Below are positions 7,377-15,816 of a DNA stretch of 64,000 nt, piece after piece (the stretch's first letter is position 1; every line of letters begins with the position of its first letter). The stretch is taken from NCBI RefSeq assembly GCF_008831035.1, contig NZ_WAJR01000006.1, positions 1 through 64,000 of the forward strand. Direction: 5' to 3'. This stretch comes from Ellagibacter isourolithinifaciens (GTDB lineage: Bacteria > Actinomycetota > Coriobacteriia > Coriobacteriales > Eggerthellaceae). The notes below the pieces were generated by a model. It ran no database searches and was not told the origin of the DNA. It worked only from the letters and a program-made list of their open reading frames with translations. Both the position numbers and the translations under genes were made by a program.

Positions 7377-8456
7377 ATGGAGTTGCACACAGTCGCCGTG
7401 CACGGAAGCCCGCGCGTCATCCTCTTGGACGACCGCATGGCCCCCGTGCGGCCCGTCTTCAGGTACCTCGAGTTCCTGAGGCTGAAGAACCGGGCACCCA
7501 GCACTCTCGCGTCCTACGCCCAGGACCTCAAAACCTACTGGGTCTTCCTTTCCCAGAAGGGCTACGCCTACGACGAGGCAACCCCCGCCACCATCAACGA
7601 GTACAAGGCCTATTTGCAGTCAAATGACCCCGACGCCCTCGTCCTCTACCTGGAGAGCGTGCGCTGCGGGTCGACCATCAACAGGATGCTCAGCACGCTC
7701 AAGGGCTTCTACGGCTGGTGCGAGCTACTGGGGGCCGTCGAACTCAACCCCGTTCTCTCCCAGGCGGTGGCTATGCCGCCCGGCATGCACAAGGGCATGC
7801 TCCACCACGCTCGCAGAGACAGCAGGACCGTCCAGGGCGTCTTCAAGGTCAAAGAGAGCCCCAGGCGCGTCCGCATCGTCACCGACGAGGAGATGTCCGC
7901 CATACTGGACGCCGCCAATAGCGAACGCGACAAGCTCCTGCTCTCACTGCTGTACATGACCGGCGCCAGGATCCAGGAGGCCCTCGACCTCCAGATCGGC
8001 TCCATACCCATTCCCGACCAGTTCGCCCCCGTCTCCGTTGTAGAAAACATCAAGTCAAAGGGGAAGCGGCGCGACCTGTACGTCCCGCTCAGGTGCCTGG
8101 AGCTCATCGACGCCTACATAATCGGCGGGAGAGCCGACATCGCTACCGACCACGACTTCCTGTTCGTGGCCGACCACGGGCCGTGGCGCGGGCGCAAGCT
8201 TACCTACAACGCCGCCTACGACTCCCTGACCCGCATACGCGAGAAGACGGGCATATCGTTCGGCTTCCACGATCTGAGGCACACGTTCAACACGAACCTA
8301 GCCGAGGCGGGCGTCGACGTTGCGGTGAGGCAGCTCCTCTTGGGGCATGCCCACGCGTCCACCACCGATCGCTACACCCACCTCTCCAGCAAGCGCGCCT
8401 GCGAGGCGTTGGAATCCTACTGGGAGAGGAGCGTGATGTCATGCCCGCAGAGCTGA
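7377..8456 (+). CDS. Tyrosine recombinase, Tn554 TnpA-like
   Basis: A 359-aa site-specific recombinase, close to the 361 aa of Tn554 TnpA. The start at 7377 is chosen for AAGGAGCAAC upstream, over a longer open frame. Residues about 20-120 form the SAM-like core-binding domain (RPVFRYLEFLRLKNRAPSTL). The catalytic domain shows the Arg in TGARIQEALDL, H-x2-R in FHDLRHTFNTN, the His of LGHAHASTT, and the nucleophile Tyr in DRYTHLS. All catalytic residues are present, so it looks active. Its stop overlaps the next recombinase by 16 nt. Confidence 0.88.
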   Translation: MELHTVAVHGSPRVILLDDRMAPVRPVFRYLEFLRLKNRAPSTLASYAQDLKTYWVFLSQKGYAYDEATPATINEYKAYLQSNDPDALVLYLESVRCGSTINRMLSTLKGFYGWCELLGAVELNPVLSQAVAMPPGMHKGMLHHARRDSRTVQGVFKVKESPRRVRIVTDEEMSAILDAANSERDKLLLSLLYMTGARIQEALDLQIGSIPIPDQFAPVSVVENIKSKGKRRDLYVPLRCLELIDAYIIGGRADIATDHDFLFVADHGPWRGRKLTYNAAYDSLTRIREKTGISFGFHDLRHTFNTNLAEAGVDVAVRQLLLGHAHASTTDRYTHLSSKRACEALESYWERSVMSCPQS

Positions 8457-9865
8457 CCCCCTCGAGGACCAGGCCGAGGAGCGGCCAATGGGTTCTCGTC
8501 GAGACGAGGCAGGAATCCGCGTCCTGCGGCAAGAGGTTCGGGTTCACCCTTGACCAGCTGCCCGACCAGGTCAGGCGCGCCGTCGGAGACTATGCATGGG
8601 CGTGTTACACGGCCAGGACCGTGAGCGCGAGAAGCGTAGCCACTCACTGCAGGAACGCCCGCTACTTCGCAGACTACCTGAAGTTGAGCGGCGTCGACGA
8701 CCTGCGCGACCTAACCCCCCAGCTAATGGATGGCTTCCGCTCCTACCTTGCGTCCGCGATTTCCTACAGGGAGGGCAGGCCCCTGGGCTACAGGAGCCAA
8801 TACAGTATATTCAAGGACATCAGGAGCATCGTCTGCTGGCTCCAGGTGAACAGGCCCGAGAGCATCGCGCAGACGGCCCTGTACGAGGGAGGCGAGTACC
8901 TCGGAATAAACCAGCCGACAGACATCGCCTATCTATCCGACGACGTCGTCTCCCAGGTCAACGCGGCACTGCCAAACGAAGACAACGAGATACTGCGCAA
9001 CGCCATCCTCATCCTGGAGAGCACGGGCATGCGCGCCAGCGAGCTCGAGAACCTCAAGGTCGACTGCGTGAGGAAACACCCCGTAAACGGCCACATGATC
9101 GAGTGGTTCGACCTCAAGAACGGCGTCCAGAGGAAGCCGATCCCGGCGTCCCCGCAGTGCGTCGCGGCCGTCTCCCGGATCACCGAGCTGACCGAGGAGG
9201 CCCGCAGGGAGATGCCGGAGAAGGACCGTGGCTTCCTGATGGTCTTCAAGGACCCCCACCGCTCGTACGCATGCAAGCGCATACGATCCCATCTCGTGAG
9301 GGCCTGGCTCAAGAAGTTCGCGGAGAGGCACGAGATCAGGGAGCAAGACGGCAGCATCGCCAGCCTCACCGTTCACTCCTTCAGACGCACGCTCGCCACC
9401 GACATGGTTTCCAAGGGTGTCGACCTAGTCGTCGTGAAGGAGGTTATGGGCCACGCCTTCGCCTCCACCACCAAGGGCTACTACGCCAAAGTGAAGGACC
9501 CCGCCATGGCGAAGGCCTTCTCCGGGCTGCGGCCGGTGGGCGCGAGGCCGACCGATGCCCTGACGGTGGAAGAGCGTGCGTGGCTCGCCGAGAACGGCGA
9601 CACGAAGGCCCTCCTCTCGGATGGGTACTGCGCGAAGCCGTTTAGCGACGGCGAGGTCTGCAGCAGGCTCATGCGGTCAGGCCAATGCCTAACCTGCGCG
9701 AGGTTCGTTACCACGCCGGAGTTTCTGGATGCCCACAGGGAGCGGTTGGCCGGCATCAGGGCCGACATGGAAGCGGGCGCCGCCTACGGCGAGCACTACC
9801 GCCAGCACCTCCAGGCGACAGCCGATCTGCTAGAGGCCCTGATAAGGCAACTGGAGGCGATGTAG
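8441..9865 (+). CDS. Tyrosine recombinase, TnpB-like, Cys-rich tail
   Basis: A 474-aa recombinase. The start at 8441 overlaps the previous gene and has GGGAGAGGAG 8 nt upstream; the open frame extends further 5' only because it shadows tnpA. The catalytic signature is complete: STGMRASELENL, HSFRRTLATD, GHAFASTTKGYY. After the catalytic domain a C-terminal region contains a cysteine cluster (CAKP, then CSRLMRSGQCLTC) typical of Tn554 TnpB proteins and likely to bind zinc. The third recombinase begins one base after its stop, so the genes are tightly coupled. Confidence 0.85.
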   Translation: MPAELTPSRTRPRSGQWVLVETRQESASCGKRFGFTLDQLPDQVRRAVGDYAWACYTARTVSARSVATHCRNARYFADYLKLSGVDDLRDLTPQLMDGFRSYLASAISYREGRPLGYRSQYSIFKDIRSIVCWLQVNRPESIAQTALYEGGEYLGINQPTDIAYLSDDVVSQVNAALPNEDNEILRNAILILESTGMRASELENLKVDCVRKHPVNGHMIEWFDLKNGVQRKPIPASPQCVAAVSRITELTEEARREMPEKDRGFLMVFKDPHRSYACKRIRSHLVRAWLKKFAERHEIREQDGSIASLTVHSFRRTLATDMVSKGVDLVVVKEVMGHAFASTTKGYYAKVKDPAMAKAFSGLRPVGARPTDALTVEERAWLAENGDTKALLSDGYCAKPFSDGEVCSRLMRSGQCLTCARFVTTPEFLDAHRERLAGIRADMEAGAAYGEHYRQHLQATADLLEALIRQLEAM

Positions 9866-11365
9866 ATGGAAGCCATCGCAATTGACATCCTGGCGGTGCA
9901 GAAGAACGAGCGAGCCGAGACCGAGTGGAACCCGGAGGTCGGGAGATCGCGGTTTCGCGACGACGTATGGGACCTGACGGACCTTACGCCCGACTGGGTC
10001 CAAGACCATCGCAGGAAGATAGACTTCACCGCCGTTGCCGAGCCCGGGCTCCGGGAAGTATGGCGGCACTACGCCTACTGGAAGCTCGGACGCGTCAAGG
10101 CATCGACCGTAACGTCGATGAGGAGCAACATCTTGAGACTCTTCGGATACTGCACCGTGATGGGTGCGGATAGGCTATCGGACCTCGACGAGCAGGACAT
10201 ACTTGGCCTGCCCCTCTGGCTTTCCTCCTGCGGAATCGAGCCAGCCACCCAGGTTCACGTTCTCCAAGTGGCAGACGAGATCATAAGAATCGGCCAGTTG
10301 CGGGGCTGGGACGTTCCCGAAAGCGTCAACATGGCCGCAGTAAAGGCCCGGCCCGAGTGGCCAAAGGGGGACCCGCCCCACAAGAAGACCAAGGTGATAC
10401 CGGACGACACCATGGAGCGCGTCCTCGAGTGCGCCCTCATGGAGGAAGACACGATAAACAAATCCTTGATAATCATCCTCAGCCAGACAGGGCTAAGAGC
10501 CAGCGAGGTCGTCACGATAGAGAGGGGCTGCATAGAGCAGGCGCCCGCCGGTATGCACACCATGGAGGTGTTGATCTCAAAGACCGTCAAGCAGGGCCCA
10601 ACTCCGCACAGGATACTGGTCAACAGCCTTGTCGTCGACGCGGTGAGGGAGCTCGAGAAGCGAAATCCCGCTTCCGAGGGCCCGCTGTTCGTGCGTCCCG
10701 TCAGGGGCAAGGTAAAGAGAATGACGGCGTCCGACGTCGCGAACAGGTTGAAGAGCTTCTGCCTGCGCTGGTCGATAACCGATGCCGACGGCAAGCCCGC
10801 CATACACCCCCACATGTTCAGGACCACGTTCGTGCGGTCGCTGGTCATGCAGGGCATCCCTCTGGCGTTCATCATGGAACACTACGCCCACGTCTCCATA
10901 GACATGACGGCGCACTACCTTCAGCTCAGCCGAGAGGACCTGCGCAGCGCATGGGGCAAAGCGATACTGTCGCCCGACTCCACGATTGCCGGCAAGCGGG
11001 CGAAGCAGATAAGGGCCGCGGTGGCCAAAGAGCTCAAGGCCAGGGCCGAGGAGAGCGTCGAGGACGTCATTGCCTCCCTTGCGGACTCCATGAGCTTTAA
11101 CCCGCTGCCGACGGGCGTTTGCCTATACGACCTGCGCCGCGGCCCCTGCTCGAAGGGCGAGAGCTGCTTTTTCTACAATTGCCCGAACTACGTGACCGAG
11201 AAGCGCTTCTACCCCGTCCTCAAGCGAGAACTCGACCTCATCGAAGAGGAGATGTCTCGCCTGAAGGCGCTGGGGCGGGAACGCGAATGGCAACGCCAGT
11301 ACGCGAAGCGCGCTCATCTTGAGCCCCTCGTCAGAGATTTGGAGGAGCAGATCGATGAGCAATAG
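9866..11365 (+). CDS. Second TnpB-like tyrosine recombinase, Cys-rich tail
   Basis: A 499-aa recombinase that begins immediately after the previous stop. Its N-terminal domain differs from the other two. The catalytic domain has QTGLRASEVV, HPHMFRTTFVRS, EHYAHVSIDMTAHY, giving R, H-x2-R, H and the nucleophile Tyr. The distal region carries CLYDLRRGPCSKGESC and a further Cys, another probable zinc-binding tail, then a charged coiled segment. It differs clearly from the 8441 protein, so the pair is not a recent duplication. Confidence 0.85.
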   Translation: MEAIAIDILAVQKNERAETEWNPEVGRSRFRDDVWDLTDLTPDWVQDHRRKIDFTAVAEPGLREVWRHYAYWKLGRVKASTVTSMRSNILRLFGYCTVMGADRLSDLDEQDILGLPLWLSSCGIEPATQVHVLQVADEIIRIGQLRGWDVPESVNMAAVKARPEWPKGDPPHKKTKVIPDDTMERVLECALMEEDTINKSLIIILSQTGLRASEVVTIERGCIEQAPAGMHTMEVLISKTVKQGPTPHRILVNSLVVDAVRELEKRNPASEGPLFVRPVRGKVKRMTASDVANRLKSFCLRWSITDADGKPAIHPHMFRTTFVRSLVMQGIPLAFIMEHYAHVSIDMTAHYLQLSREDLRSAWGKAILSPDSTIAGKRAKQIRAAVAKELKARAEESVEDVIASLADSMSFNPLPTGVCLYDLRRGPCSKGESCFFYNCPNYVTEKRFYPVLKRELDLIEEEMSRLKALGREREWQRQYAKRAHLEPLVRDLEEQIDEQ

Positions 11366-11783
11366 AAACACCGAGGGCATCAGGGCGCACGCTGCATCGA
11401 GGGCCGAAGAGACCAGGGCCAGAGCCGAAGCCGCCATAGAGACCCTCAAAGGTCGTGGCGAGAGGATAACCTTTGCCGCCGTTGCCAGGGAGTCGGGCCT
11501 GAGCAGGTCGTCTTTGTACAGCAATGATTATGTCAAGGTGCGTATCCAGAGTCTTAAGGCACTCGAAGCCGCCCCCGACCGAGCATCAGAGAAATCCCGA
11601 GGAGACGGTTCACGGCGGCTGACCGAGCTCGCGGACAGAGTCAGAGAGCTGGAGGAGCAGAAGCTGATGCTCGTGGCTCAGCTGGCCGAGATGGAGCTTC
11701 TCAGGATGGAGAACGAGGAGCTCAAGCGAGTTGCGAAATCGAGGTCGACTCCACAGGCCCCGAATGTGACCATAATGCGCTAG
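11355..11783 (+). CDS. DUF6262 / TnpC-like small DNA-binding protein
   Basis: A 142-aa protein whose ATG at 11355 overlaps the last recombinase by 11 nt, with GGAGGAG upstream. Residues 1-65 match the DUF6262/TnpC type: a helix of alternating Ala/Arg/Glu followed by ITFAAVARESGLSRSSLY, a helix-turn-helix. The C-terminal half is a leucine-zipper-like coiled coil (LTELADRVRELEEQ onward). In Tn554 the small TnpC protein modulates transposition frequency and orientation; a similar accessory role is likely here. Confidence 0.82.
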   Translation: MSNRNTEGIRAHAASRAEETRARAEAAIETLKGRGERITFAAVARESGLSRSSLYSNDYVKVRIQSLKALEAAPDRASEKSRGDGSRRLTELADRVRELEEQKLMLVAQLAEMELLRMENEELKRVAKSRSTPQAPNVTIMR

Positions 11784-11788
11784 GGTGG

Positions 11789-11826
11789 CACGTGCTGGAC
11801 GCTTTCGAGCGTCCAGCACGTGTTTG
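11789..11826 (+). terminator. Strong terminator closing the recombinase operon
   Basis: A perfect 15-bp stem (11789-11803 with 11808-11822) closes a TTCG tetraloop and is followed by TTTGC. It ends the recombinase operon and may mark or lie close to the right end of the transposon. Confidence 0.8.
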
Positions 11827-11843
11827 CGCAAATGGCAAACGTC

Positions 11844-12197
11844 TTAGACACATGAACCCCAAGCGTTGACGTGGTGCCTGATGAGCGCTCTGTCCGGGCT
11901 TATGAGGAGCAGGCCGATGCGGTCGAAGCGGATGGCGCAGTCGGCATGGTCGCGGTTGTCCTTCAGCCAGCTGATTGCGAAGCCTTCGAGCTCCTCTTGG
12001 TTCACGTGCTCCGGCGGGAACGAGTCTGAGTTCCTGCGGGCTGCGACGGATACGAAAACGAGGGCGTCTTCGTCTTGCGCCACAATGCTCACGGGTGAGT
12101 CGATGTCGTCCTCCCAGGGTTGCTCGACGATCTCGTAGCCACGGCGGTTAAGGTACGCCGCTGCTGCCTGGTTCGACTTCTCGATGAATTCTTTCAT
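11844..12197 (-). CDS. YraN/UPF0102-like nuclease-fold protein
   Basis: A 117-aa protein with AGGAGGTCATC directly before the ATG at 12197. The sequence follows the UPF0102 (YraN) pattern: an N-terminal helix with AAAYLNRRGYEIVEQPW, then VSIVAQDEDALVFVSVAARR, equivalent to the E-x-D-I-I-A...L-V-F-V-E-V-K strand pair of restriction-endonuclease-fold proteins, then a helix ending ISWLKDN. The usual VEVK lysine/glutamate positions are altered (VSVAAR), so nuclease activity is doubtful. It is found here as mobile-element cargo. The role is unknown. Confidence 0.6.
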   Translation of the reverse strand: MKEFIEKSNQAAAAYLNRRGYEIVEQPWEDDIDSPVSIVAQDEDALVFVSVAARRNSDSFPPEHVNQEELEGFAISWLKDNRDHADCAIRFDRIGLLLISPDRALIRHHVNAWGSCV

Positions 12198-12519
12198 GAT
12201 GACCTCCTGGTTGCCTTAGGCTCGGCCCTTTGCCTTGCCTTGTGACACGGGAGGGCGCACGGGTTCGCGTGCTTTGCAAGGGGGGAAGCGAAGCGGCGTG
12301 TCGAAGACCGATTCCCGCCGTGCTAGTTTTCGCATTTGTTTTCAGGGATTGCGAGAGTGCCTCTTCCATGAAAAGAAATGGGAAAAGTATCGCGGCCCTT
12401 GCCAAAGCTCTGAGCGGTTCCGTGCGAGCGTGCGTGTGATAAGGCAGGAAAGGGCGAGGCGCGCAGGAGGGCATCGGGGGAATCTCGATAGTGCCAGGCG
12501 CGCCCCGCCAGCGATGCGG
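12198..12519. other. Long spacer A, related to the spacer at 13630-13989
   Basis: No convincing gene in 322 bases. It shares colinear patches with spacer B: the GATGACCTCCT ribosome-site end, a TGCAAGG...AAGCGAAGCGG block, GCGAGAGTGCCT, and GAGGGCATC. Both precede minus-strand genes with near-identical ribosome sites, so they are probably diverged copies of one upstream region. Confidence 0.5.
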
Positions 12520-12888
12520 TTACACGATTTCGATGGCGACCGACGGCTCGACGTGCACTGCGAGCTCTTCGTTGTTGCAAGACGCCCGGAACTCGATATC
12601 GTCCCAGCTCTCGCCGATGCGGCAGAACTCGTAGGGAAGCCCGCACTCGTTGATCTCGTTGAGCGCGTCTGCGACGTTGTCCACATCTGCGAGAAGGCCC
12701 TCGTACCACTTTATGTAGTCCCAGCCGAAGACCACGCATCCGTCGCTCTCCTCGAAGAAATCCGGCTTGCGACGAGAACCCATGAGGGGAGATGTCCCCG
12801 AGCCTTCGCTGAGTGCATCCACGCGCTTGCACATTTGGTCGTAGCCCTCGCAGGTCGTGGCTATCTTCACTTCGCTTCTGTATCCCAT
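12520..12888 (-). CDS. Hypothetical mobile-element protein
   Basis: A 122-aa acidic soluble protein beginning MGYRSEVKIATTCEGYDQMC, with AAAGGATC upstream of the ATG at 12888. The MGYRSEV opening is seen in small phage and ICE proteins of unknown function. It has a Trp/Asp-rich centre (VVFGWDYIKWYEG) and no signal peptide or known motif. It is flanked by similar single-domain cargo genes on the same strand. Confidence 0.6.
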   Translation of the reverse strand: MGYRSEVKIATTCEGYDQMCKRVDALSEGSGTSPLMGSRRKPDFFEESDGCVVFGWDYIKWYEGLLADVDNVADALNEINECGLPYEFCRIGESWDDIEFRASCNNEELAVHVEPSVAIEIV

Positions 12889-12966
12889 GTTCGCGATCCT
12901 TTCTGACGGTGTCGTATGCGGAGAGGCGGCTGCCAGCCCGCGTGGGGCTGGCAGCGAGAAGGCCGA

Positions 12967-13629
12967 TCACTCGCGGGGAGCTATCCGGCAGGTGTCCGAG
13001 TCAATGTAGTTGTTGCTGTTCCACGAGTAATCGCCGTCGTGCTCGTAGCGATTCACGAATGGAGCGCCTTTGAGGCTCCTGGGCGCGTCGTCAGCGCCGA
13101 AGCCGACGACCTCGAAAAGTTTGTATCCGGATTCGTACTCGCGCATCCAGACCTTGTCGCCCAAGCGAACCTCGGAGGTGGGAATCTCGGGAGCATCGAG
13201 GAAGTCGCCGAGCCTCAAGCCCTCGGGCATCGCCTCGTCGAAGGCGTGGAGCATCTCGTTGAATTTGTGCCAGTCTTCCTCTTCGGAAGGCTCGAAGGAG
13301 CGCATCCCGATGGGGTTCCAGTCCGAGTCGTACTCCGTTCGCAGGTGGTCGGCGATGCGCCAGCCCTCGATGACGTAGACGCCGTTGTCTCCGGGGTCCA
13401 TCTGCCGGTCCGTGGTGTAGGAACCGATGCCGAGGGACAAGGAGCCACCGAAGAAGTTCCCCATCACTTGGCACATGCGCGCCCAGCCGTAGCAGTCCTG
13501 GCTCGGAGGGCGGTAGCCTTGAAGCTCGCAGTATTTGAGAAGCGGCGCAACCGTGTCTCGGCCGCCGTTCCAGTGCAGGTACAGCCCTATCTTTCGCTCC
13601 TTCGTGGTGATGACTGCCCGATTTCCCAT
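12967..13629 (-). CDS. Hypothetical mobile-element protein
   Basis: A 220-aa acidic soluble protein starting MGNRAVITTKERKIGLYLHW, preceded by AGGAGGTCATC. The first part carries HWNGGRDTVAPLLKYC, a segment often seen in phage-related proteins of unknown function. The C-terminal part is predicted to be beta-rich (SEVRLGDKVWMREYESGYK). No catalytic residues are identifiable. It lies in the minus-strand cargo series between the two related spacers. Confidence 0.6.
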   Translation of the reverse strand: MGNRAVITTKERKIGLYLHWNGGRDTVAPLLKYCELQGYRPPSQDCYGWARMCQVMGNFFGGSLSLGIGSYTTDRQMDPGDNGVYVIEGWRIADHLRTEYDSDWNPIGMRSFEPSEEEDWHKFNEMLHAFDEAMPEGLRLGDFLDAPEIPTSEVRLGDKVWMREYESGYKLFEVVGFGADDAPRSLKGAPFVNRYEHDGDYSWNSNNYIDSDTCRIAPRE

Positions 13630-13989
13630 GATGACCTCCTAGTTTTTCGGCGGTCGCCCTGTGCCACCGCCTCGTGATCCGGGGCCGTGCGCGGGTTCCG
13701 CCTGCGGTGCAAGGAGCAAAGCGGGCTTCTTCGCAAAGGGCGCATGCCCGCAACCTGCACGAGAGGCTTGCGAAGGGGAATCTGCTTGTGCGGGTTTTGC
13801 GCAGGAAGGACGCGCCTTGCGGCGCATTCGGCGGGTTCCGCGCGAGAGTGCCTGGATGAGAGGCGGGGCTGGGCGAAAGCTTTCTGAGGGCATCTTGCGA
13901 AGCGGCAGCATCTCGACGATGGCGATGCACGGAATCTCCTGGCGCTCTGCTTGGGGAGTGCGGATGCTTACTTCTTGAGTTCTGCGATG
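13630..13989. other. Long spacer B, related to the spacer at 12198-12519
   Basis: This 360-base stretch holds no convincing gene. The 90-codon minus-strand frame across it (13639-13911) is Pro/Ala/Arg-rich, lacks a ribosome site and is probably spurious. The blocks shared with spacer A are listed there. Confidence 0.5.
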
Positions 13990-14271
13990 TCAGGCAGGCG
14001 GCGCGTCGGGCACGATTTCTTCGACGAACCAGCGCGGATCCTCGTAGTAGAGGTAGGTGACGTTGCTGCCGATGCGAACGGTGTAGCAGATTCCGTCCCC
14101 TCCCACCTTGCGAGATGAGGCGCGGCGTGCGGACTTCACCTCATCGATGGGGTATGTCTTGCCGTCGTACCACTGGATGGACAGCGGGCGCACATGGCCG
14201 TCCTCGTCCATGCGAGCGGTGACGCTCACGTATCGCTTGACCCTTCCGGATATGCCTTGGACCACAGCCAT
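13990..14271 (-). CDS. Small protein paired with the Y-family polymerase
   Basis: A 93-aa protein beginning three bases after the polymerase stop, so co-transcribed and SOS-controlled with it. Its composition suggests a small beta-barrel: PLSIQWYDGKTYPIDEV, then a C-terminal YLYYEDPRWFVEEIV. This resembles in outline the small DUF6504-type proteins found beside ImuB/DinB polymerases, where a Trp-rich beta-sheet is typical. The similarity is by eye only. A role assisting translesion synthesis is likely from the gene pairing. Confidence 0.6.
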   Translation of the reverse strand: MAVVQGISGRVKRYVSVTARMDEDGHVRPLSIQWYDGKTYPIDEVKSARRASSRKVGGDGICYTVRIGSNVTYLYYEDPRWFVEEIVPDAPPA

Positions 14272-14274
14272 CGC

Positions 14275-15549
14275 CTACCTCAAGAACCCGATTGGGTGGA
14301 CGGTGTTGTCGCGCTTGATGTCGAGGCCGGACATGACGTCGTCGGTGAGCTCGACGGCCCGCTTGACGCACGTGTTCCCGAAGCGGACGCGCAATGCGTC
14401 GATGGCGAGGTCGAGCCGCTCCATTCGCACGACCTCCGCAGCGTCCCCGAATAGGTCGCACTGCACGGGTGCATCCATGGGCACGAGGTTGGTGACGCGC
14501 ACGTGGATCGCCCTCAGGGCGTGATCCTTGTCGAAGGTCTGGTTGGCGCGAAGAAGCCCCATGGCGAAATTGGCGACGTCCTTTGTAAGGCATGTCGGCA
14601 CGCGAACCGTGGTCTGCCTCGAATAGCCTGTCAGGTCGCGTGCCCAACGGGCACCGACCGAGATGGTGCGGCAGCGTAAGCGGGACTCGCGAAGCCTCTG
14701 CGCGACGGATTCCGAGAGAAGCCAGACGAGCGCTTTCACGTCCGATTCGCACTCAAGGTCGTGCGGGGCGGTGAGACCGTTCCCGATGCCCTTCACCACG
14801 TAGTCCACGTCGGCTTTGGCCGGATCCATCACCTTCACGGGGCTTGTGTCCTCGCCTCTAGCGAAGGCTCGCAACATGGGGCCGATCTTGCCGAACCGCT
14901 TGGTCAAGAAGTAATCCTCCGCGTGTGCCAGGTCCCCTATGGTCTCGTATCCGGCGGAATGAAGCTTCCGCATCGTTGCGGGACCGACGTAGATCATCTC
15001 CGATGCCGCCATGGGCCATGCGAAAGCCCTGTAGTTATCTCTTGTGATGGCGATGATCCCGTCGCCCGGATCGGTGTCGCTGCCGAGCTTGGCGAACACC
15101 TTGTTCCAGGAAACGCCGACAGAAACCGTGAGCCCGAGTTCGGATTTCACGCGCTCGGATATCTCCTTGGCAACGAGCATCGCGTCGCCTCCGAACAGCG
15201 GGAGCGATCCCGTTACGTCGATCCAAGATTCGTCCAGGCCGAAGGGCTCAACCCTGTCTGTGTAATCGTAGTAGATCATGCGTGCGAGCTTTGAGTATCT
15301 CTTGTACGCTGTGTAGTTCGGCGGCACGACGATAAGATCGGGGCATTTCTGTCTCGCCTGCCATATGGCCTCAGCGGTCTTCACGCCAGCAGCCTTGGCC
15401 TCGCGAGACTTTGCGAGAATGATGCCGTTTCTCTTTTTCGGGTCGCCTGCGACCGCGACCGCCTTGCCGCGCAGCGACGGATCGAGATGCTGCGCGACAG
15501 ACGCATAGAAGGCATTCATGTCTATGTGCATGATGATGCGATCGCGCAT
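14275..15549 (-). CDS. Y-family DNA polymerase (DinB/UmuC-like)
   Basis: A 424-aa translesion polymerase. Motifs in order: MHIDMNAFYASV (first metal Asp and the Phe-Tyr steric-gate region), KKRNGIILAKSREAKAAGVKT, then DESWIDVTG carrying the catalytic acidic pair, SVGVSWNKVFAKLGSDTDPG of the palm, and a helix-hairpin-helix plus little finger to the end. The ATG has AAGGAGG upstream. A canonical LexA box lies at 15567-15580, so induction by DNA damage is expected. It is carried on the mobile element, where such polymerases can raise mutation or help replication after transfer. Confidence 0.88.
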   Translation of the reverse strand: MRDRIIMHIDMNAFYASVAQHLDPSLRGKAVAVAGDPKKRNGIILAKSREAKAAGVKTAEAIWQARQKCPDLIVVPPNYTAYKRYSKLARMIYYDYTDRVEPFGLDESWIDVTGSLPLFGGDAMLVAKEISERVKSELGLTVSVGVSWNKVFAKLGSDTDPGDGIIAITRDNYRAFAWPMAASEMIYVGPATMRKLHSAGYETIGDLAHAEDYFLTKRFGKIGPMLRAFARGEDTSPVKVMDPAKADVDYVVKGIGNGLTAPHDLECESDVKALVWLLSESVAQRLRESRLRCRTISVGARWARDLTGYSRQTTVRVPTCLTKDVANFAMGLLRANQTFDKDHALRAIHVRVTNLVPMDAPVQCDLFGDAAEVVRMERLDLAIDALRVRFGNTCVKRAVELTDDVMSGLDIKRDNTVHPIGFLR

Positions 15550-15566
15550 GGCACCTCCTTATAATG

Positions 15567-15580
15567 GGAACATATGTTCG
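15567..15580. promoter_or_regulatory. LexA (SOS) box
   Basis: GGAACATATGTTCG contains the perfect palindrome GAACATATGTTC and matches the Gram-positive/actinobacterial LexA site CGAAC-N4-GTTCG at all but one position. It lies about 18 bp upstream of the polymerase start, where it would overlap the promoter. Confidence 0.85.
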
Positions 15581-15816
15581 ATTATGGATTAGACAATAAT
15601 GCATCCAGATCGAGATTTCGTCAATCGAACAAACTGTGGTTTTCTGGCAGATGCCTCCGATGGCAGACCACTTTCCAAGCTGTGGCGCGAGATGGTAATC
15701 CAGGAATCCTTCTTGAAGCGTCCGAGAGTTCTGTCCATACGTGATTTGCCCAGCATTACAGTACGAATCTGTACGATAATGATTGCAGTGATAAAGTCGA
15801 GCGATTGAGAACATGC

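Larger units (their letters stand above)
7200..11835 (+). mobile_element. Tn554-like transposon: three tyrosine recombinases plus DUF6262
   Basis: Four overlapping or abutting genes (7377-11783) encode three different tyrosine recombinases and a small DUF6262 protein, the layout of Tn554 tnpA-tnpB-tnpC with an extra recombinase. There is no cargo gene, so the unit is a bare recombination module. The ends given are approximate: the left limit lies between the small ORF at 7177 and 7377, and the right limit lies near the strong hairpin at 11789-11822. CTTTCGAGCG occurs at both 7247-7256 and 11802-11811, but a 10-nt match may be chance. Confidence 0.7.

Noticed and set aside
8093-8440. 5' extension of the second recombinase frame
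   Set aside because: It overlaps tnpA in another frame and lacks conserved residues; the ATG at 8441 has a ribosome site.
12235-12906. 223-codon plus-strand frame
   Set aside because: It runs antisense through a better-supported minus gene and a low-information spacer.
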